Shown: piece by piece, positions 17,925 through 26,681 of the stretch
How the letters are laid out: the number at the start of each line of letters is the position of its first letter
Position numbering within the stretch: the stretch's first letter is position 1
Assembly (NCBI RefSeq): GCF_001418685.1
Contig: NZ_LIVM01000010.1
Coordinates: 1 to 64,000 of the forward strand
DNA length: 64,000 nt
DNA from: Apibacter mensalis
GTDB taxonomy: Bacteria > Bacteroidota > Bacteroidia > Flavobacteriales > Weeksellaceae
Direction of reading: 5' to 3'
Translations under genes and position numbers: made by a program
Notes under the pieces: model-generated
Databases searched by the model: none
What the model saw: the letters and a program-made list of their open reading frames with translations, nothing else
Told to the model about the DNA's origin: nothing

Positions 17925-20138
17925 ATGATCACTAAGATAAATTTAAAAAATGTAGCATGCTATAAAAATCAAACTACTCTAGAAACTGATAAAAAGATAA
18001 ATCTCATATATGGATTAAATGGTACAGGTAAAAGCACTTTATCAAATTTTCTTTATAAAAAAGATGAAGAACAATTTAGTTATTGTTCTATTGAAGGCTT
18101 AGATGATGATACTCAAATACTTGTCTACAATCAATCTTTTATTGAAGACAATTTTTATGAATCCAATAGCTTAAAAGGGATATTTACACTTTCAGAACAA
18201 AATAAACAAGTTGAAATTGAGATAACTCAGGTCGATAATAAAATTAATGAGTTAAACAAAGAAAAACAAGCATTTGAAAAAAAAATTGCTGAAGAAAATA
18301 AATTAAAGGATGATAAGTTAGCAGATGCACAAGATAAAATTTGGGAAATTAAAACAAGTTATTCCGGGGAAGGTCGTGTTTTTGATTATTGTTTAAAAGG
18401 TAAAAAAGCAAGGGACAGGCTTTTCGTTCATTTAACTACTATAGAAAAAACAAGTGAGAAACCATCAAAAACTATAAGCGATTTAAAAAATGAATTACAA
18501 TCATTATCGGGAGTGAATGCAACAACCTATGATTTATTTTCTGAGATATCTTTCATTGAACAGTCAAAGAATATAGAAAATCATTTTATTTTTAGTAAAC
18601 AAATTATTGGTAATGAAAACAGTACAGTATCACAACTTATTAAAGAACTCGGAAATTCTGATTGGGTAAAAGCCGGATATGAAAAATATTTATCACCTGA
18701 ATCTTCAGGTAATGTTGAAACATGCCCTTTTTGTCAAGAAAAAACTATCTCGGATATTTTCCGAAAAAATATACAAAATTATTTTAATGAATCTTATGAA
18801 AAAGATATCCAACAGCTTAAAAAGCTTTCAGAAGATTATTCAAAATTAACAATTCCTAAACTTCCTGATTTAAAAAATATAATCAATACATATTCTGAAG
18901 CTTTAGATTTTATAAAAGAATACGAATTAAATTATGATAAACTTACTGACATTTTCAAAGAAAATAAAAGATTAATTGAGCAAAAAATTAGTACACCGAG
19001 TGCATTAATAACACTCAACAATTCATCAATTGTTATTAATAAATTAAATGAAATTATTAATTTCATTAATAATTTCATTTTGGATTATAATGAAAAATTA
19101 AAAGATGTTGAAAAGGTAAAAAAAGAAATTGAAAATCAATTTTGGCAAATTATGCGTTGGAATTATGATGATGACATTAATTCATATCTCAAATTAAAAT
19201 CTAAATCTAATAATGAAATTCATAATTTGGAAAATTTAATGAAAAGTATAAATAGTGAAATTAACAATGAAATACAAAATAAAACTCAACTACAAAAAAA
19301 TACTTCAAATATTGAAGGACCAATTAAAAATATAAATAAGAATTTAATTGATTTAGGAATTACAAATTTCAGTATAAAAAAACATTCCGAAAATTTTTAT
19401 ACAATAGTACGTGAAAATAATAATCAAAATGTTTTCATTTCACTTAGTGAGGGAGAAAAAATGATTATTAGTTTTTTATATTTCATAGAATTATGCAAAG
19501 GTAAGAAAAATATATCACAAGAAGACAAAAAAATAAAAAAAATTATAGTTATTGATGATCCCATTTCAAGTTTATCCCATATTTTTATTTTTAATGTGGG
19601 TAGATTGATAAAGAATGAATTTTTGGGAGTAAGAGACAATAATACTTGGAAATATAATTATGAACAAGTGTTCATATTAACACATAGTTTATATTTCTAT
19701 TATGAAATTACTGAAAGAGATCATAAAATAAGAAAAAAAAATCAAAAACTTATTCGTCTTAAAAAAAACGACACCGGATGTTCATTTGAGAAAATGAAAT
19801 ATGAAGAAATCCAAAACGATTATCATGCTTATTGGTATATTGTAAAAGATAAGGATCAACCCCCTGCTTTAATTGCTAATTGTATGAGAAATATTATTGA
19901 ATATTTTTTCAATTTTGTTGAAAAAATTAACCTCAATAATTACTTTCAACAGAATGAATTTATAAATAATATAAAATATCAAGGGTTTTATAGATACGTA
20001 AATAGAGAATCACATTCATTAGGTCAGAATATATTTGACATAAAGGAATTTAACTATGAAGATTTCAAAGAAGCTTTTGCCCAATTATTTAAAATTTCAG
20101 GTTATGAAGACCACTATAATAAAATGATGAATGAATAA
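17925..20138 (+). CDS. AAA_13-type ATPase resembling the RloC/PrrC anticodon nucleases
   Basis: The 737-residue protein has a split ABC-type ATPase head. Walker A is GLNGTGKST (30-38), an LSEGEK signature starts at L507 and Walker B is IVIDDPISSLS (D544, D545). Between them lie long charged coiled coils interrupted by C267-P-F-C270, the place and form of the RloC zinc hook. The C-terminal part has R655-x3-E659 (MRNIIEYFF) and H697 (NRESHS), the order of the PrrC/RloC tRNA-cleaving triad, with a similar spacing. RloC and PrrC cut tRNA anticodon loops after phage attack or DNA damage. No restriction-modification genes are adjacent. The ATPase call is firm; nuclease activity is inferred. Confidence 0.8.
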   Translation: MITKINLKNVACYKNQTTLETDKKINLIYGLNGTGKSTLSNFLYKKDEEQFSYCSIEGLDDDTQILVYNQSFIEDNFYESNSLKGIFTLSEQNKQVEIEITQVDNKINELNKEKQAFEKKIAEENKLKDDKLADAQDKIWEIKTSYSGEGRVFDYCLKGKKARDRLFVHLTTIEKTSEKPSKTISDLKNELQSLSGVNATTYDLFSEISFIEQSKNIENHFIFSKQIIGNENSTVSQLIKELGNSDWVKAGYEKYLSPESSGNVETCPFCQEKTISDIFRKNIQNYFNESYEKDIQQLKKLSEDYSKLTIPKLPDLKNIINTYSEALDFIKEYELNYDKLTDIFKENKRLIEQKISTPSALITLNNSSIVINKLNEIINFINNFILDYNEKLKDVEKVKKEIENQFWQIMRWNYDDDINSYLKLKSKSNNEIHNLENLMKSINSEINNEIQNKTQLQKNTSNIEGPIKNINKNLIDLGITNFSIKKHSENFYTIVRENNNQNVFISLSEGEKMIISFLYFIELCKGKKNISQEDKKIKKIIVIDDPISSLSHIFIFNVGRLIKNEFLGVRDNNTWKYNYEQVFILTHSLYFYYEITERDHKIRKKNQKLIRLKKNDTGCSFEKMKYEEIQNDYHAYWYIVKDKDQPPALIANCMRNIIEYFFNFVEKINLNNYFQQNEFINNIKYQGFYRYVNRESHSLGQNIFDIKEFNYEDFKEAFAQLFKISGYEDHYNKMMNE

Positions 20139-20373
20139 AAACCGAATTTTTATCAATTGCATGTAAAGTAAGCTTAAAAATATATTGGTAGCATTAAAAT
20201 TTCAATAATTTCGATGAGCTTTACAGACTACTAAAAATGAACCTTACAACAAAATAAAATAAGAATATCATTCTTATATTTACATAAAAATTAAATTTTA
20301 ACCTCTAAATTCATAAATTACATCTTAAATAAGGTTTGATAACAGTTTTTATAATAACATAAATCAGTAACGA

Positions 20374-21420
20374 ATGAAAAAAATAATAACATTACTGACA
20401 TTGACCCTAGCTATATGGGGAAGTTGTCAGCAAAATCAATATCAAGTAAAAATGAATCCAATCAACCAAGCCGAGCATTATACTTTCAAATTAAGCGACC
20501 ATGTAATACGAGAAAAAGTAACCTTTAAAAATCGTTACGGAATAACCCTGACCGGCGATTTATACATCCCTAAAAAACATGACAACAAACCTTTACCGGC
20601 CCTTGCCGTATGCGGACCTTTTGGGGCTGTTAAAGAACAAGCATCGGGATTATATGCAAATCAAATGGCAGAACGAGGTTTTATTGCATTAGCTTTCGAT
20701 CCTTCTTACACCGGAGAAAGCGGCGGAGAACCACGCAATGTAGCTTCGCCTGATATCAATACAGAAGATTTTAGCGCTGCTGTTGATTTTCTTGGAATTC
20801 AAAAAATAGTGGATAAAAATAAAATCGGTCTCATTGGTATTTGCGGCTGGGCAGGTTTTGCTTTAAATACTAGTGCTGTAGACAAACGAGTTAAAGCTGT
20901 TGCCACTACAAGTATGTACGATATGTCAAGAGTGATGGCAAAAGGTGATCGCGATAAAATGACCTTAAATGATCGAACTAAACTATTAGAGCAATTAAGT
21001 GAGCAACGTTGGAAAGATGCAGAAGCAGGAATATTTCATGCCGGCCCCTTATTGAATCCTGTAAAGCTGAAAGGAGATGAACCCCAATTTGTTAAGGATT
21101 TTTACGATTATTACCGTACCCCCAGAGGATATCATGAACGATCTTTAAATTCAACCGGAGCTTGGAATGCCACCAATCCCCTATCCTTTATGAATATGCC
21201 TATTTTAACCTATATCAAAGAAATATCTCCCCGTCCCATTTTATTAATTGCAGGAGAAAAAGCACATTCTCTATATTTTAGCGAAGATGCTTATCAATTG
21301 GCTACCGAGCCAAAAGAATTACTTATAATACCTAATGCCGTTCATGTTGATTTATATGATAAAATTACCATAATTCCTTTTGATAAGTTGGAGCATTTTT
21401 TTAAAGAACATTTAAAATAG
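20374..21420 (+). CDS. Lipoprotein alpha/beta hydrolase with a Cys nucleophile (dienelactone-hydrolase-like)
   Basis: The 348-residue protein begins with a lipoprotein-type signal (LTLTLAIWGSC, C18). The fold motifs are DLYIPKKHDNK, VCGPFGAVKEQ, and the nucleophile elbow GICGWAG with C157 where serine is usual. An acid is likely in the LLIAGEKAHS region and the base is the His in NAVHVDLYD. Cys at this position is the hallmark of dienelactone hydrolases; however, exported members of this wider family (YcjY-like) have undefined substrates. The spacer upstream has a small inverted repeat (aagaat/attctt) next to TATATTTA, a near -7 box. GC content looks a little higher than in neighbouring genes. 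Confidence 0.85.
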   Translation: MKKIITLLTLTLAIWGSCQQNQYQVKMNPINQAEHYTFKLSDHVIREKVTFKNRYGITLTGDLYIPKKHDNKPLPALAVCGPFGAVKEQASGLYANQMAERGFIALAFDPSYTGESGGEPRNVASPDINTEDFSAAVDFLGIQKIVDKNKIGLIGICGWAGFALNTSAVDKRVKAVATTSMYDMSRVMAKGDRDKMTLNDRTKLLEQLSEQRWKDAEAGIFHAGPLLNPVKLKGDEPQFVKDFYDYYRTPRGYHERSLNSTGAWNATNPLSFMNMPILTYIKEISPRPILLIAGEKAHSLYFSEDAYQLATEPKELLIIPNAVHVDLYDKITIIPFDKLEHFFKEHLK

Positions 21421-21559
21421 TAGTTAGTAAGATTCCATATCATTTTAAAATTTTAGCAAAAAAATTCTTCTGTATTATCATTGTAATTTAATTAATTCAA
21501 CCTATCTTCATAACTTAGTAAAAGAATAAATAATTATTAAAATTTTAAAATTAGAAAAT

Positions 21560-22159
21560 ATGGATTTTTTACAACTAGCAAAAACCAGGTATACTACTAA
21601 ATTATACGATCCGACTAAAAAAGTTTCTGAAGAGAATATTCAAAAGTTAAAAGAAATTTTACGTCTTAGTCCCTCTTCTATTAATAGTCAACCTTGGAAT
21701 TTCATTTTTATATCTGACCCAACTTTGAAAGATCAATTAGCTGGAGCTTCTGAATTTAATTCACAAAAAATAAAAGATTGCAGTCATATCATTGTTTTTA
21801 GTGCTTGTGATAACATCAAAAAATTTGAAGAAGGAATGCCCAATTATTTGCCTGAAGGAAGTATGGAATACTATAACCAAGTAATTAAACCCCAATCAGA
21901 ATTTGAAATAAAGTCATGGTTTCAAAAACAAGTATACCTATCATTGGGATTCTTTTTAAGTGCTTGTGCCGATTTAGGTATTGATAGTACGCCAATGGAA
22001 GGAATTGAAGCTAAGAAATATAATGAAATATTAAATTTAAAAGACTATACAACTCTTTTTGCTGTAACAATTGGTTATAGAAATCCGGAAGATCAAAATC
22101 AACCGACTGTAAATCCAAAATCCAGATTAGCTGTGGATAAAATTATTCAATCTAAATAA
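21560..22159 (+). CDS. NAD(P)H nitroreductase, NfsB-like
   Basis: The 199-residue flavoprotein has the nitroreductase N-terminus TRYTTKLYDPTKKVSE, the FMN-contact region LRLSPSSINSQPWNFI, and the C-terminal GYRNPEDQNQ. Length and motifs agree with the oxygen-insensitive nitroreductase/dihydropteridine-reductase (NfsB) group. It would bind FMN as a dimer in the cytoplasm and reduce nitro or quinone compounds. It follows the hydrolase gene by 139 bases and ends at a strong intrinsic terminator (22180-22213). Confidence 0.9.
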   Translation: MDFLQLAKTRYTTKLYDPTKKVSEENIQKLKEILRLSPSSINSQPWNFIFISDPTLKDQLAGASEFNSQKIKDCSHIIVFSACDNIKKFEEGMPNYLPEGSMEYYNQVIKPQSEFEIKSWFQKQVYLSLGFFLSACADLGIDSTPMEGIEAKKYNEILNLKDYTTLFAVTIGYRNPEDQNQPTVNPKSRLAVDKIIQSK

Positions 22160-22179
22160 ATAAAATAAAACCTATCGGT

Positions 22180-22213
22180 AAAATACTATTTAATTAATAA
22201 ATAGTATTTTTTT
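22180..22213 (+). terminator. Intrinsic terminator after the nitroreductase gene
   Basis: A perfect 13-bp stem (arms 22180-22192 and 22198-22210) with a 5-base loop runs into a T stretch ending at 22213. The stem is almost all A/T. Confidence 0.8.
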
Positions 22214-22528
22214 ATATTGTATAAAACAAATAGATTTAAACAAAAAAATAATTTTTTGATATAAAGTAAATTTAATCTTCCTATTCTTCACTTATATCAC
22301 ATAGTTTTACCGATTAAATTTAACACTTTTAGATTTCAAGTTAAGATTTCAAGAATATAAGTAATTGGGTTTTTAGATAAAAGGATGTAAATAATAATAC
22401 AATAACCCTCACAAAAATCTGCATTTACTCTCTTGTTAATAATCTAATAAATTGATATTTTACTAAAAAATTAAATCATTTTATATTATATTTAAAATAA
22501 ATATATCTTAGCCATAAGATTAATTAGT

Positions 22529-22536
22529 ACATTTGC
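22529..22536 (+). promoter_or_regulatory. -7 box of the broken XRE gene
   Basis: TACATTTG fits TAnnTTTG; the ATG at 22540 begins 3 bases later, so an mRNA would be leaderless or the true start is elsewhere. Confidence 0.4.
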
Positions 22537-22539
22537 TTT

Positions 22540-22952
22540 ATGATAGATAATAGTATACCTAAAAAAGTACATCAGGAAAGAAATATTAAAAAGTTCCGAG
22601 AAATTCTTGGTAGTAAACAATAAGCTTTGGCTTTAGATTTAAATGTCACTCAGGCTACGTATCTAAGTTGGAAGCAAGAGAAGAAATAGAATATGAAACT
22701 TTACAAAAAATTTCCGAAATTTTGAATTTTCCTGTAGAAGCTATTAAAAATTTTGATGAAGATTCAGCTACTAACGTGATAGCTAATACTTTTTTCAACA
22801 ATCACGATCATTCATCACCACAATTTGCTACATTAATTAACAATTCGCCAAATTTTGACCCTTTAGATAAAATAGTTGAACTTTACGAACGTATGCTGCA
22901 ACAGCAAAAAGAAATGATTGATAAGTTGGAAAAGTTGATTCAAAGAAAATAA
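22540..22952 (+). pseudogene. XRE-family regulator, inactivated by a stop and a frameshift
   Basis: From ATG 22540 the frame encodes a typical beginning (VHQERNIKKFREILGSKQ) and then hits TAA at 22621. Reading on, LALDLNVTQAT continues the helix-turn-helix, and near 22659 the frame must shift to give VSKLEAREEIEYETLQKISE, then PVEAIKNFDED and a C-terminal coiled coil (LDKIVELYERMLQQQKEMI). This architecture is that of a short XRE regulator I know from Chryseobacterium-like bacteria, in which the glutamine after the GxKQ motif continues without a stop. Two lesions make it a pseudogene. The downstream fragment alone is open at 22668-22952, beginning with TTG. Confidence 0.88.
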
Positions 22953-23135
22953 TGTCAAATAAAACCTATGATTAATTAATCTGAACAAATTTAGAGGAAA
23001 AATAAATGTTTAACAAATAGCAAATTTTTATTTGTCTTGAATTTTTGTTTCTTCGATTTACTACCTTGATAGAATATAATTGAGTTCACGGATAAAAATT
23101 TTATTTCAAAACAAAAGAAAATAAATAGGTAATTA

Positions 23136-23648
23136 TTAGATCTCTAATTTCATCATAAGATCCGTTTGCTTATCATTACCTAAAACAAAAATATGCTGAT
23201 CAAATTCTACAAAACCGTTTTTCTTATAAAAATGTTGAGCTTTTGTATTCTTTTCCCAAACTCCCAACCACACATAGTTACAACCCTTTTCTTTAGCACT
23301 GGAGATAGCCTTTTCAAATAACAGCTGCCCTACTCTTTTTTTCTGATATGAATTCAGTACATAAATTCTTTCAATTTCCATTCCTTTATTTTCTTTAATC
23401 TCGGTTTGTGCAGTTCCAAAATTAATTTTTAAATAGCCGACAACTTGGGTATCCAACTCTGCAAAATAAAACTCAGAATAATAATTATTCAGTTCCGATT
23501 CTAATTGTTGTAAATTAAAACTTTTACGCACATAGTTATCCATATTTTCCTTTGTATTCAAGCTTTCAAAAGTTTCCATAAATGTTTTACTGCTTATATC
23601 CTGAAGTTTCTCCAAATCAGCCAAAGAAATTTTTCTAACTCTTATCAT
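23136..23648 (-). CDS. GNAT-family N-acetyltransferase
   Basis: The 170-residue protein has the GNAT fold. The acetyl-CoA-binding region is IYVLNSYQKKRVGQLLFEKA, matching the Q/RxxGxG/A motif with G in the key positions, and the C-terminal part contains YVWLGVWEKNTKAQHFYKKNGF, a motif of small-substrate acetyltransferases. The acceptor is unknown; relatives act on spermidine, amino acids or antibiotics. It stands alone in opposite orientation to its neighbours. Confidence 0.9.
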   Translation of the reverse strand: MIRVRKISLADLEKLQDISSKTFMETFESLNTKENMDNYVRKSFNLQQLESELNNYYSEFYFAELDTQVVGYLKINFGTAQTEIKENKGMEIERIYVLNSYQKKRVGQLLFEKAISSAKEKGCNYVWLGVWEKNTKAQHFYKKNGFVEFDQHIFVLGNDKQTDLMMKLEI

Positions 23649-23812
23649 AAACTTGTTAATTAAATATCCTTTAAAATTAAGCTTATTTACTCTTATTTAA
23701 AAGCTTATTCAGCCAAATATGTATAATTAAATCCTGGCTATTTTATTCTTCAATGAAGTTTTGATACCAAAAAAATCACTAAATTCGTAATGGTAATATA
23801 TAAAGCAACATC

Positions 23813-24151
23813 ATGGATTTGCAAGATCAGCTTAAGAAATTATTTCCTGATCATCATTTTGATGAATCAAAAGAATTTTCATCTACTCCTGAAAAAGAAT
23901 TATTTATGCAAGATGATCCCATTATTTGTAAGTATGAAAAAAAAGGAAGAAATGGAAAGCCCGTTACCATTTTGGAAAATTATAACGGAGCAGAAGAAGA
24001 TTTAAAACAACTTGCCAAAGAAATAAAATCCAAATTAGGTGTCGGTGGATCTGCTAAAGACGGAATCATAGTTATTCAGGGAAATTATCGAGATAAAATC
24101 ATGGATATTTTAAAAGAAAAAGGATTTTACGTAAAACGGGCAGGTGGATAA
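23813..24151 (+). CDS. SUI1/eIF1-like translation factor (YciH family)
   Basis: The 112-residue protein carries the SUI1 fold: RNGKPVTILENYNG, LAKEIKSKLGVGGSAKDGII and VIQGNYRDKIMDILKEKGF. The GVGGSAKDG turn is the family hallmark. Bacterial YciH proteins bind the small ribosomal subunit and may adjust initiation fidelity, especially in stress; they are not essential. An ATG at 23790 in another frame opens a shadow frame only. Confidence 0.92.
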   Translation: MDLQDQLKKLFPDHHFDESKEFSSTPEKELFMQDDPIICKYEKKGRNGKPVTILENYNGAEEDLKQLAKEIKSKLGVGGSAKDGIIVIQGNYRDKIMDILKEKGFYVKRAGG

Positions 24152-24780
24152 AATAAAATCAGTAGAATTAAAAAAATTTTACTTCAAATACTAAAGTTTT
24201 AAGATTCGAAGGCTTAATAATTTTTTATGCCGATACCGAAAATTTTTACGCAAACGAAATTGTATAATCTTTCACCTTTCAAACCAACTGAAATAAGATA
24301 AGAACTGATCCTTATGTAGTTGATAGCTCTCAAGAATTATTTGATCTTATATGTAAAAATTCATCTATTATAATCGGAATAATCGCTACAGCTATTGGAT
24401 CGCATGGGTCTTAGTAAAAAATTTACAATTAGCTTTAGATGTTGAAAAGATGAATGAAAAATTTACAAGTTATAGATATAAAATCATAGAATTAACAATA
24501 TTATTAAAAGGGAAACTCAGCTATTAATGGATTTCAAACTTATGAGACATAGAATATTATCAATGAATACGATAATTGCAAACAGATATATGAGAACATA
24601 TAGTAAATACCTTTATTATTCCATAGAAAAAATGATACAACACGCATTGGAAAAGCTTACATGTTCTAATTTATTTTGTTAATAAAATTAGATTTACTTA
24701 TTGTTTCGGAAAAATGTCAATGTTTTAGAAGATTCAAAAACTCTCCATAGAAAATAAGCCAAGAATACAAGTAGTAAAAT
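24152..24780. other. Decayed coding DNA, gene unidentified
   Basis: About 630 bases with no intact gene but with several protein-like pieces in different plus-strand frames: GLIIFYADTENFYANEIV before a stop (about 24209-24267), a hydrophobic piece SSIIIGIIATAIGSHGS ending at about 24414, and a piece ending LDVEKMNEKFTSY...KLSY at a TAA (24525-24527). Such frame-hopping remnants suggest a dead gene. I could not match them to a family. Confidence 0.4.
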
Positions 24781-26205
24781 TCATTTATAGTTGGAAAATT
24801 TATAACAGAAATATAAAACAAATAACCAAATAGGAATCAACTCAATAGATAATTCCATACCGGTTAACCACATTATAGGTAAAATTCCTATTAAGAAAAT
24901 CAAACAAAGAATGTTTCCTAACGGATACCATAAAGAAGGAAATTTAGTTTTATACATTCCTTCTTTATTTTTGCTTCTCTTAAAATAAAAATGAGTTAAG
25001 CTAATAATAATCCAATTGATGATAAGAGAAGAAACCACTAAAGACATTAAATAATTAAGAGCTTCCTTCGGTACTACTTTATTAATTATAACGCATAAAG
25101 CAGCAAATAAGGCAGAAACCAATATAGCCATCACCGGTACATGATTGGAATTAAGCTTTGATAAAAATTTTGGGGCATTTCCTTGTTTAGACAAACCGTA
25201 TAACATCCTACTGTTGCTATACACACTGCTGTTATATACAGAAAGAGCAGCGGTAAGAACTACTACATTTAATACGTTTGCAATAATGCTGGTAAAATAA
25301 AAAGTATGTCCAAATAAAGTAAAGTTAAGACCATTAAGCGTGTCGAAAACGGTCACAAAGGGACTGCTCCCGGTTGTTATTTCTCTCCAAGGAGAAAGCG
25401 AAAATAAAATAAGTAAGGCCCCTGTATAAAAAATAAGAATTCTGTATATTACCTGATTGGTTGCTTTGGGAATAGTTATTTCCGGATTTTCGGCTTCGGA
25501 TGCAGTAATTCCGATTAATTCCAACCCACCAAAGGAAAACATAATGTAAGCCATAGAGGCAAGTAATCCTTGATACCCCCCTGCTCCATCTGAATTAAAT
25601 AAGCCTTTAGGAAAAAATCCACCGTCATTCCATAAATTACTTACAGACGCCTTGGATCCCCCCGAACCGCTGATCAATAAATAGCTTCCAAAAAGAATCA
25701 TAGCAATAATTGCAATAACTTTTATGATTGAAAACCAAAATTCTGCTTCGCCATAAATCTTTACATTAGCCAGATTAATTAAATTAATAACCACAAAAAA
25801 AAATAAGCTCGAAGCCCATAAAGGAACTTGTGGCCACCAAAAATGTACATACATTCCTATGGCGGTTAACTCCGCCATGCTCACCAAAGTATATAACAAC
25901 CAATAATTCCAACCGGAGGCAAAACCCGCAAAAGGCCCCCAATATTTGTTGGCAAAATGGCTAAAACTGCCGGAAACCGGTTCTTCAACTACCATTTCCC
26001 CTAATTGCCTCATAATCATAAAAGCAATAAATCCGGCAATGGTATAACCTAAAATTACTGATGGCCCGGCCATTACTGCGGCCGGTCCGATTCCTAAAAA
26101 TAAACCGGTACCTATAGACCCGCCTAAAGCTATAAGTTGTATATGTCGATTAGATAATCCTCTCTTTAATTCTTTGTTGGCTCTTTCAGACTTTAATTTA
26201 TTCAA
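24781..26205 (-). CDS. Amino-acid permease, APC superfamily (CycA/AroP/ProY-like)
   Basis: The 474-residue protein has about twelve membrane helices. It begins RGLSNRHIQLIALGGSIGTGLFLG, where GGSIGTGLF is the APC substrate-backbone binding loop, and has FANKYWGPFAGFASGWNYW and TASEAENPEITIPKA, both typical of the amino-acid transporter family. Substrate could be D-Ala/Gly/Ser, proline or aromatic amino acids. The frame has no ATG before the conserved N-terminus; TTG at 26205 is the first usable start. It is followed by no partner gene. Confidence 0.92.
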   Translation of the reverse strand: MNKLKSERANKELKRGLSNRHIQLIALGGSIGTGLFLGIGPAAVMAGPSVILGYTIAGFIAFMIMRQLGEMVVEEPVSGSFSHFANKYWGPFAGFASGWNYWLLYTLVSMAELTAIGMYVHFWWPQVPLWASSLFFFVVINLINLANVKIYGEAEFWFSIIKVIAIIAMILFGSYLLISGSGGSKASVSNLWNDGGFFPKGLFNSDGAGGYQGLLASMAYIMFSFGGLELIGITASEAENPEITIPKATNQVIYRILIFYTGALLILFSLSPWREITTGSSPFVTVFDTLNGLNFTLFGHTFYFTSIIANVLNVVVLTAALSVYNSSVYSNSRMLYGLSKQGNAPKFLSKLNSNHVPVMAILVSALFAALCVIINKVVPKEALNYLMSLVVSSLIINWIIISLTHFYFKRSKNKEGMYKTKFPSLWYPLGNILCLIFLIGILPIMWLTGMELSIELIPIWLFVLYFCYKFSNYK

Positions 26206-26681
26206 AATTAAATATTTACAGTTTGTAATTTAGTATTTATATAGGAAATAACAGATGTTATGCTCAATTTTATATATTCATGAAATTCAAAATATATTTA
26301 TCTTATATTTTATATGAAATCTATAAATTTTACAAATATAATGAAATTCAAAAAATAACCTGTTTTTTTATTCTTCTTATCTGATCAATCCAAAAAATTT
26401 AAATTTAAAGCTAATTTTTAATTTTTTAGAAATATCCTTAAAATCATAGTCAATACGTTTTCATTTTTTTATTACTAGATTAATATATATTTTTAGAATT
26501 AATTGTAACCTTTAAATTTTTTGAATAAAATATAAAAGCTAAAAGTGAAAGCCAGCCAAAAGTAATAGTATTATCTTGTTTTATGCATGATTTCCGACAT
26601 TTTGTCATTAAATTTTTATTGGTACTTTTTTTGACTTTTTAAAAATAATTAAAAAATATCGTAAAAAATAAAATATTATAT
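26206..26681. other. Divergent spacer between permease and htpG
   Basis: About 475 very AT-rich bases. I see no CIRCE element, no exact -7 box near htpG and no coding remnant. Confidence 0.5.

Larger units (their letters stand above)
22160..22539. other. Spacer between the nitroreductase gene and the broken XRE gene
   Basis: About 380 AT-rich bases. It holds the nitroreductase terminator (22180-22213) and the TACATTTG -7 box at 22529-22536. Nothing else is recognisable. Confidence 0.6.

Noticed and set aside
17925-20138. Part of a type I restriction system (PrrC-like context)
   Set aside because: No hsdR, hsdM or hsdS genes are on either side, so a PrrC-EcoprrI arrangement is not supported.
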